Positions 59,678 through 64,000 of a stretch of 64,000 nt of DNA are shown piece after piece. The notes under the pieces are model-generated. The model had not been told where the DNA came from. It saw nothing but the letters and a program-made list of their open reading frames with translations, and made no database searches. Numbering within the stretch: position 1 is the first letter of the stretch; each line of letters begins with the position of its first letter. Location of the stretch: positions 5,179,001-5,243,000 of the forward strand of contig NZ_CP137573.1 of assembly GCF_033343995.1 (NCBI RefSeq), in the 5' to 3' direction. The position numbers and the translations under genes were made by a program. The DNA comes from Streptomyces sp. HUAS YS2. Its GTDB lineage: Bacteria; Actinomycetota; Actinomycetes; Streptomycetales; Streptomycetaceae.

Positions 59678-60082
59678 TCAGTCCGCCGTGTTGACCATCG
59701 AGGCAGCGGCGTAGGCGAGGTAGTTCCACAGCTGCCGCTCGTGCTCCTCGGAGAGCCCCAGCTCGTCGACGGCGTCGCGCATGTGCCGCAGCCAGGCGTC
59801 GTGGGCGGCCTTGTCGACGGTGAACGGGGCGTGCCGCATCCGCAGCCTCGGGTGGCCGCGGTGGTCGCTGTACGTGCGGGGGCCACCCCAGTACTGGATC
59901 AGGAAGAGCACCAGCCGCTCCTCCGCCGGTCCCAGGTCCTCCTCCGGGTACATGGGGCGCAGCAGCGGGTCGTCGGCCACCCCCTGGTAGAAGCGGCGGA
60001 CGAGGCGTCGGAAGGTCTCCTCGCCGCCGACCTGCTCGTAGAAGGTCTGCTCCTGAAGTGTGCCGCGCGGAATCTCGTTCAC
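59678..60082 (-). CDS. glbO: Group II truncated haemoglobin
   Basis: A 134-residue 2-on-2 globin. FYEQVGGEETFRRLVRRFYQGV is the GGxxxF start, YPEEDLGPAEERLVLFLIQYWGGP the helix CD/E region with Tyr and Trp, HRGHPRLRMRHAPFTVD contains the proximal His in the RMRHAPF motif, and HDAWLRHM the group II Trp. GlbO proteins bind oxygen or nitric oxide and may protect respiration. The gene stands alone, with its start facing the following methyltransferase gene. Confidence 0.92.
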   Translation of the reverse strand: MNEIPRGTLQEQTFYEQVGGEETFRRLVRRFYQGVADDPLLRPMYPEEDLGPAEERLVLFLIQYWGGPRTYSDHRGHPRLRMRHAPFTVDKAAHDAWLRHMRDAVDELGLSEEHERQLWNYLAYAAASMVNTAD

Positions 60083-60185
60083 CGCTCCATGGTCTCAGAC
60101 CGCCCGGCCGAGGACCCGAGCCCTAGGACCTCCGCGGACCCCGCCCTCGCCCCGCCCCCGCCGGCCGGCGGTGCACAGTGGAGGC

Positions 60186-61160
60186 ATGGCCGCTCCGGAG
60201 CAGGACGCGTTCGCCGCCGAGGGCGCGTGGGCCCGGCGAATGCTGCTGCGCGAGATCGAGGCGTACGGCGCGCTGCGCGATCCCGCCTGGCGGGCCGCGT
60301 TCGCCGAGGTCCCGCGGCACCTGTTCGTGCCGTCGTACTACGCCGGCGGGGCCGACCTGCTGCGGTTCGACGACCCGGACCCCGCGCGGCGGGACCGCTG
60401 GCTGCGCGGCGCGTACCGGGACGAGCCGCTGGCCGTCCGGATGCGCGACGGCGAGCTGGTCTCCTCCAGCAGTCAGCCCTCGCTGATGGCGCTGATGCTG
60501 GAGACCCTGGAGGTACGGGACGGGGACGACGTCCTGGAGATCGGCGCGGGCAGCGGCTACAACGCGGCCCTGCTGTGCCACCGGCTCGGCGACGACCGGG
60601 TCACCACGATCGACCTGGACGAGGAGATCACCGCGTCCGCGCGGGCGCACCTGGCCGCGGCCGGCCACCGGCCCGCGGTGATCACCGGGGACGGGGCGGG
60701 CGGCTGCCCGACGCGGGCGCCGTTCGACCGGATCGTCGCGACCTGCACGCTGCCGTCGGTCCCGTACGCCTGGCTCGGCCAGTGCCGGCCCGGCGCGCGG
60801 ATCCTCGCCCCGCTGTCCACCGGGCTGATCCTGCTGACGGTGCGCGACGCGCGCCACGCGGAGGGCCGCTTCCTGGCGACCCCGGCGTACTTCGTCCCGC
60901 TGCGCGGCACTCCGCCCGCGCCGCAGGGCCGCCTCACCGGGCTGCCCCGCAAGGCCCTGGACAGCGAGACGTTCCGCTTCGCGCTCACGCTGACGGCCGC
61001 CGTGCTGGACGCGCGCGAGGCGTACTCGCTCTGGCAGCGCGAACGGCGGCCGGGACGCGACCGCTTCGGGGTCACGGTCGCCGACGGCCGCCAGTGGGCG
61101 TGGCTCGACGATCCCGAGGGGCCCTACGCGTGGCCCCTCGGGATGCCGGACGGGAACTAG
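60186..61160 (+). CDS. Protein-L-isoaspartate O-methyltransferase-like protein
   Basis: A 324-residue SAM methyltransferase. After a helical N-terminus (WARRMLLREIEAYGALRDPAWRAAF) comes the PIMT motif SSSSQPSLMALMLETLEVRDGDDVLEIGAGSGYNAALL near 92-130, with the catalytic Ser in VSSSSQPS and SAM site EIGAGSGY, then VTTIDLDEEIT. The C-terminal 130 residues extend beyond normal PIMT (about 210 aa). Such long forms also act in natural-product tailoring, so protein repair is likely but not certain. ATG 60186 lies close to GGAGG. Confidence 0.85.
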   Translation: MAAPEQDAFAAEGAWARRMLLREIEAYGALRDPAWRAAFAEVPRHLFVPSYYAGGADLLRFDDPDPARRDRWLRGAYRDEPLAVRMRDGELVSSSSQPSLMALMLETLEVRDGDDVLEIGAGSGYNAALLCHRLGDDRVTTIDLDEEITASARAHLAAAGHRPAVITGDGAGGCPTRAPFDRIVATCTLPSVPYAWLGQCRPGARILAPLSTGLILLTVRDARHAEGRFLATPAYFVPLRGTPPAPQGRLTGLPRKALDSETFRFALTLTAAVLDAREAYSLWQRERRPGRDRFGVTVADGRQWAWLDDPEGPYAWPLGMPDGN

Positions 61161-61214
61161 GCCTGTCTCTCGGATCGGGCCCCGGCCCCGGCCGGCGGTC
61201 GTGCGCGGCAGAGG

Positions 61215-62522
61215 CTACATCCGGCCGCGGCGGACGGTGATCGTCGTCCAGGCGCCCACGTGCACCCGGTCGCCGTCCTGGAGCGGGATCGGGACGTAGG
61301 GCTGGATGGGTTCCTCGGCGCCGTTGACCGTGGTGCCGTTGGTGGAGTTCTGGTCCACCACCGCCCACGAGCCGTCCGCCTGCTGCACCAGCACCGCGTG
61401 CTGGTGGGAGACGCCCGGGTCCTCCGGCGGCACCGACAGGTCGATGTCCGGGGACTCGCCCGTCGAGTGGCGGCGGCGGCCGATCGTCACCTGGTTGCCG
61501 TCCAGCGGCAGGTGCTGCTCGGGGGAGTACGCGGGCAGGTTCAGGCCCGACGCCTCCGGTCCGCTGCGCTGCATCATCGCCAGGAAGTACTCGCGGTCCG
61601 GGCCGATCACCGCGGTCCAGCCCGCCGGGGCCGGGGGCTGCGCCTGGAACTGCGGCGGCTGGCCCGGGAACTGCTGCTGCTGCGGTGCCTGCGGCGGCGC
61701 CTGCTGCGGTCCGCCCAGGTGCGGCGGCAGCGGCGGCTGGCCCGGGAACTGCTGCGGGGCCTGCGGCGGCTGATGCTGTTGCGGCGCGGGGGCGTGCGGC
61801 TGCGGCTGCTGCGGCGCGTGCGGGGCCGGCGGCGCCATCGGCGAGGCCGACTGGGCGTGCGACGGCGGCGGCAGCATCCAGTCGTCGGCGCCCGGCTGCT
61901 GCGGCGCCTGCGGCACCGGCGGCGGTCCCTGCTGGAGGAACGCCGGCGGCGCCGGGGGGCCGGGCTGCGGACCGGGCGCGGGCGGACCGGCCTGCGGGCC
62001 GGGAGGCTGCGGCGGGCCCGGCTGCGTGAACGCGGGCGGCGGGGGCGGCGGACCCTGGTGGTGACCCGGGTCGGAGGACAGCGGCTCGGCCGGGCGGTTC
62101 ATCTGCGACGGCCGCGAGCCCTGGTAGTCGAACGGGTCCGGCGGCTGCGGGGCCTGCGGCATCGGCGGCGGGCCCTGCGGGCCGGGGCCGGTCTGGAAGC
62201 CGGGCGGCAGGTTCAGGCCGGGCGGCGGGCCGGGCATCCCCTGCGGGGCCGGCGGCTGGTACGAGGTCGCCGTGTTGGTGAGGAAGTTCCAGCGGCACTC
62301 CTCGCAGAACGGCGCCAGCGCCTCGCGCGGCGTGCGGCACTGCGGGCAGAGCTCCGCCTGGGCGGTGGCGTTCGGGTCGCCGCCGGGGTACCCGTAGCCG
62401 GGTGCCGGGGGCGGTGGAGGCGGCACGGCACCCGCAGGCGCGCCCGCCCCGGCCATGCGATGGCCGCAGACCTCGCACCAGTCGTCGGAGACCGACTGGT
62501 GTCCGTTCGGGCAGGTCGGCAT
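61215..62522 (-). CDS. Double zinc-ribbon FHA domain protein
   Basis: A 435-residue signalling protein. Two zinc ribbons come first: CPNGHQSVSDDWCEVCGHR (residues 4-22) and CPQCRTPREALAPFCEECRW (about 59-78). Residues 85-295 are a Pro/Gln/Gly/Ala linker of low complexity. The last 110 residues are an FHA domain: VTIGRRRHSTGESPDIDL, VSHQHAVLV and NSTNGTTVNG, which bind phosphothreonine. The gene follows the vWA gene, separated by 42 bp. It probably reads the output of a Ser/Thr kinase encoded nearby outside the window. Confidence 0.9.
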   Translation of the reverse strand: MPTCPNGHQSVSDDWCEVCGHRMAGAGAPAGAVPPPPPPAPGYGYPGGDPNATAQAELCPQCRTPREALAPFCEECRWNFLTNTATSYQPPAPQGMPGPPPGLNLPPGFQTGPGPQGPPPMPQAPQPPDPFDYQGSRPSQMNRPAEPLSSDPGHHQGPPPPPPAFTQPGPPQPPGPQAGPPAPGPQPGPPAPPAFLQQGPPPVPQAPQQPGADDWMLPPPSHAQSASPMAPPAPHAPQQPQPHAPAPQQHQPPQAPQQFPGQPPLPPHLGGPQQAPPQAPQQQQFPGQPPQFQAQPPAPAGWTAVIGPDREYFLAMMQRSGPEASGLNLPAYSPEQHLPLDGNQVTIGRRRHSTGESPDIDLSVPPEDPGVSHQHAVLVQQADGSWAVVDQNSTNGTTVNGAEEPIQPYVPIPLQDGDRVHVGAWTTITVRRGRM

Positions 62523-62564
62523 GTCGGTGCTTCCCCCTCTCGTCGTCCGGCCCCTGTGGCCGGG

Positions 62565-63950
62565 CTACTTCTTCACGCGAACCGTCTTGGTGGAGCGGGT
62601 TTCGAGTGTCATCTCGTCCGCTTCCGCGACCTTCGCCTTCAAACGCACAGTACCGGTCGCCGCGTCGACGACGTCCACCACCTTCGAAAGGAGTTTCGCG
62701 GTGTCCGTGTTCCCGGAAGCCACCGCGAGCTGCACCGCTCGACCGAGCTTGGCCGTCGCCCCGTCGAAATCTCCCGATTTGCGCGCATCGAGGCCCTGCT
62801 GGATGGCCTGCGCCAGCTCTGCCTGCCCGGTGTAGTGCGCCACCTGCGGGTTGATCGAGGTCGAGGCCGCCATGTCGTCCGTCCACACCGCCCGTACCAG
62901 CCCCTGGGACAGCGTCTGCGGGGCGCCGCCCGCCGGGTCGGGGCGGACCAGGGACACCCGCGCCGCGAGCATCTCCTGCCCCACGGCGGCCTCCGGCACC
63001 CGGACGCACACGTGGTAGTCGCGGGACTCGTCGCCCCACGAGCCGGTCGGGTAGTCGCCCGCCCGCGGGCCCGCCTCGGTGCGCCGGCCGGTCAGCTCCT
63101 CGACCGTCGGCGCGACCTGCTTCACGTACTGGATCTCCACGCCCACCGGGGTCCACAGGCGCAGCTGGACGTCCGCGACCTCCTTGCCCATCGCGTCCTC
63201 CATCATCCGCGTGAAGTCCGCGGCGAGCCCGGACGGGTCGGCGACGATGTCGGCGGTGCCGAGCAGCGCCGAGGCGATCCCGGTGACCTCCTTGACCTCC
63301 CAGTCCGTGCCGACGCCGCGGGCGTCGCAGGTGAAGCGGCCCGCGCAGGCGTCCAGGGCGGCCTTCAGGTCGGCGGGGGACTCGTGCTCGTTGCGCCCGT
63401 CGGTGAGCAGGATGCCGTGCCGGATCGGTGCGTCGGCGCCCGAGAGCAGCCGGTCGGCGAGCCGGAGCCAGGTGCCGATCGCGGTGCCGCCGCCCGCGGA
63501 GAGCCGGCGCAGCGCCTCCTTCGCCTCGGCGCGGGTCCGGTCGTCCGCGACGGCCAGCCCGCCGTCGCCGGGGTACACCTCCTTCGCCACGTGCGTGCCG
63601 GCGACGACGGCGAAGGCGACGCCGTCGCGCAGCGTGTCGACGGCGGCCGCGGTGGCGTCGCGGGCGTTGCGCATCTTGGTCGGCGGGTAGTCCATCGAAC
63701 CCGAGCAGTCGACCATGATCACGACGGCGGCGGAGGCGGACGGACCGGTGGACGGACCGGTGGACGGTTCGGCGGACGCGCTCGCGCCCGGCGCGCTCCG
63801 CTGCAGCGGCACACCGGCGCCGAGGGTGCCGCCGCCGGTGGCGGTGACCGTCACGATCGCGTTGACCTCGCGCCCGCCCTCCGGCAGGAACTCGTTCTGG
63901 TACACCTCCACCGAGAAGTGCGGCACGGTCGACTTGGAGAAGTTGGCCAT
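62565..63950 (-). CDS. von Willebrand A domain protein
   Basis: A 461-residue cytosolic protein. The vWA domain has an intact MIDAS at VVIMVDCSGSMDYPP near residue 80, with further metal-site Thr (SAGGGTAIGTWL near 160) and Asp (LLTDGRNEHES near 190). C-terminal parts are beta-rich, ending in a coiled region (AHYTGQAELAQAIQQGLDAR) and a basic LETRSTKTVRVKK tail. Its pairing with the FHA gene matches Streptomyces vWA-FHA-phosphatase clusters. ATG 63950 has GGAG at 8 bases. Confidence 0.9.
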   Translation of the reverse strand: MANFSKSTVPHFSVEVYQNEFLPEGGREVNAIVTVTATGGGTLGAGVPLQRSAPGASASAEPSTGPSTGPSASAAVVIMVDCSGSMDYPPTKMRNARDATAAAVDTLRDGVAFAVVAGTHVAKEVYPGDGGLAVADDRTRAEAKEALRRLSAGGGTAIGTWLRLADRLLSGADAPIRHGILLTDGRNEHESPADLKAALDACAGRFTCDARGVGTDWEVKEVTGIASALLGTADIVADPSGLAADFTRMMEDAMGKEVADVQLRLWTPVGVEIQYVKQVAPTVEELTGRRTEAGPRAGDYPTGSWGDESRDYHVCVRVPEAAVGQEMLAARVSLVRPDPAGGAPQTLSQGLVRAVWTDDMAASTSINPQVAHYTGQAELAQAIQQGLDARKSGDFDGATAKLGRAVQLAVASGNTDTAKLLSKVVDVVDAATGTVRLKAKVAEADEMTLETRSTKTVRVKK

Positions 63951-63973
63951 CGATTCGGCTCCTGTACGAAGGC

Positions 63974-64000
63974 TCACGCGGTGGGGCTGGGGGTGCCGTA
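63974..64000 (-). CDS. 3' end of an upstream gene, possibly a PP2C or kinase partner (truncated by window)
   Basis: The minus-strand frame open from the window end reads YGTPSPTA and then TGA at 63976-63974, 24 bp before the vWA start. Eight codons cannot be named. In the usual cluster a PP2C phosphatase or FHA/kinase gene lies here; that is only a guess. Confidence 0.3.
   Translation of the reverse strand, partial: YGTPSPTA

Noticed and set aside
61700..62250. Repeat region as a DNA repeat element
   Set aside because: The CTGCGGC-rich sequence is the coding of the Pro/Gln/Gly linker of the FHA protein and needs no separate explanation.

Overview
The window is high-GC DNA (well above 65% G+C in most genes) with strong third-position G/C bias, GTG/TTG starts, ATGA/GTGA gene overlaps and sporulation dynamin-like genes. 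This points to a Streptomyces chromosome. The genes read as ordinary chromosomal background, interrupted by one integrated conjugative element of about 11.3 kb.

Layout. 0-3.8 kb: the end of an antiporter gene, a TetR regulator facing an MMPL efflux pump with two copies of a 22-bp operator between them, and a tiny HTH protein. 3.8-11.0 kb: an inositol catabolism cluster, with an IolE-like isomerase divergent from iolC, a class I-type aldolase, iolB, iolD and mmsA, closed by a 17-bp-stem terminator. 11-21 kb: a secreted RTX-like repeat protein, a DUF4291 protein, a subtilisin-like protease, an unusual fusion of a secreted alpha/beta hydrolase to an ABC ATPase with its permease, a LuxR-type regulator and a von Willebrand (vWA) lipoprotein. 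21-27 kb: a TetR-controlled nitrilase plus APC permease, a crcB-DUF190-crcB fluoride export operon, uricase and a methyltransferase. 27.4-28.0 kb: a deletion scar that fuses the 3' halves of an araC gene and a DMT transporter gene, beside tRNA-Arg(UCU). 28.3-34.1 kb: dynA-dynB-ssbB and a sortase-anchored thioester adhesin.

34.2-45.5 kb: a complete actinomycete integrative and conjugative element (AICE) of the pSAM2 type, bounded by a perfect 31-bp direct repeat. It holds int, xis, repSA, spd-like transfer genes, a TraB/FtsK-type translocase with a TTA codon at position 4, a KorSA-like GntR repressor with three related operators, an XRE/TPR regulator, a Pif-like Nudix gene, and at its right end a visibly less GC-rich AlbA/Schlafen-type ATPase gene (possible defence cargo) behind a large nested inverted repeat. 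The element sits 34 bp upstream of ettA (ABC-F), so it separates that gene from its original upstream DNA.

45.6-64 kb: ettA, a thioesterase, a conserved hypothetical gene, a 0.5-kb array of identical GC hairpins, two MacB/FtsX-type ABC exporter sets (one directly behind a small four-cysteine secreted protein), truncated haemoglobin GlbO, a PIMT-like methyltransferase, and an FHA protein plus vWA protein pair.

All functional calls come from reading motifs by eye; no database search was run. The strongest new points are the AICE with exact ends and its non-tRNA site at ettA, the nested inverted repeat and ATPase at its right end, the hydrolase-ABC fusion, the araC/DMT deletion scar, and several precise regulatory dyads.
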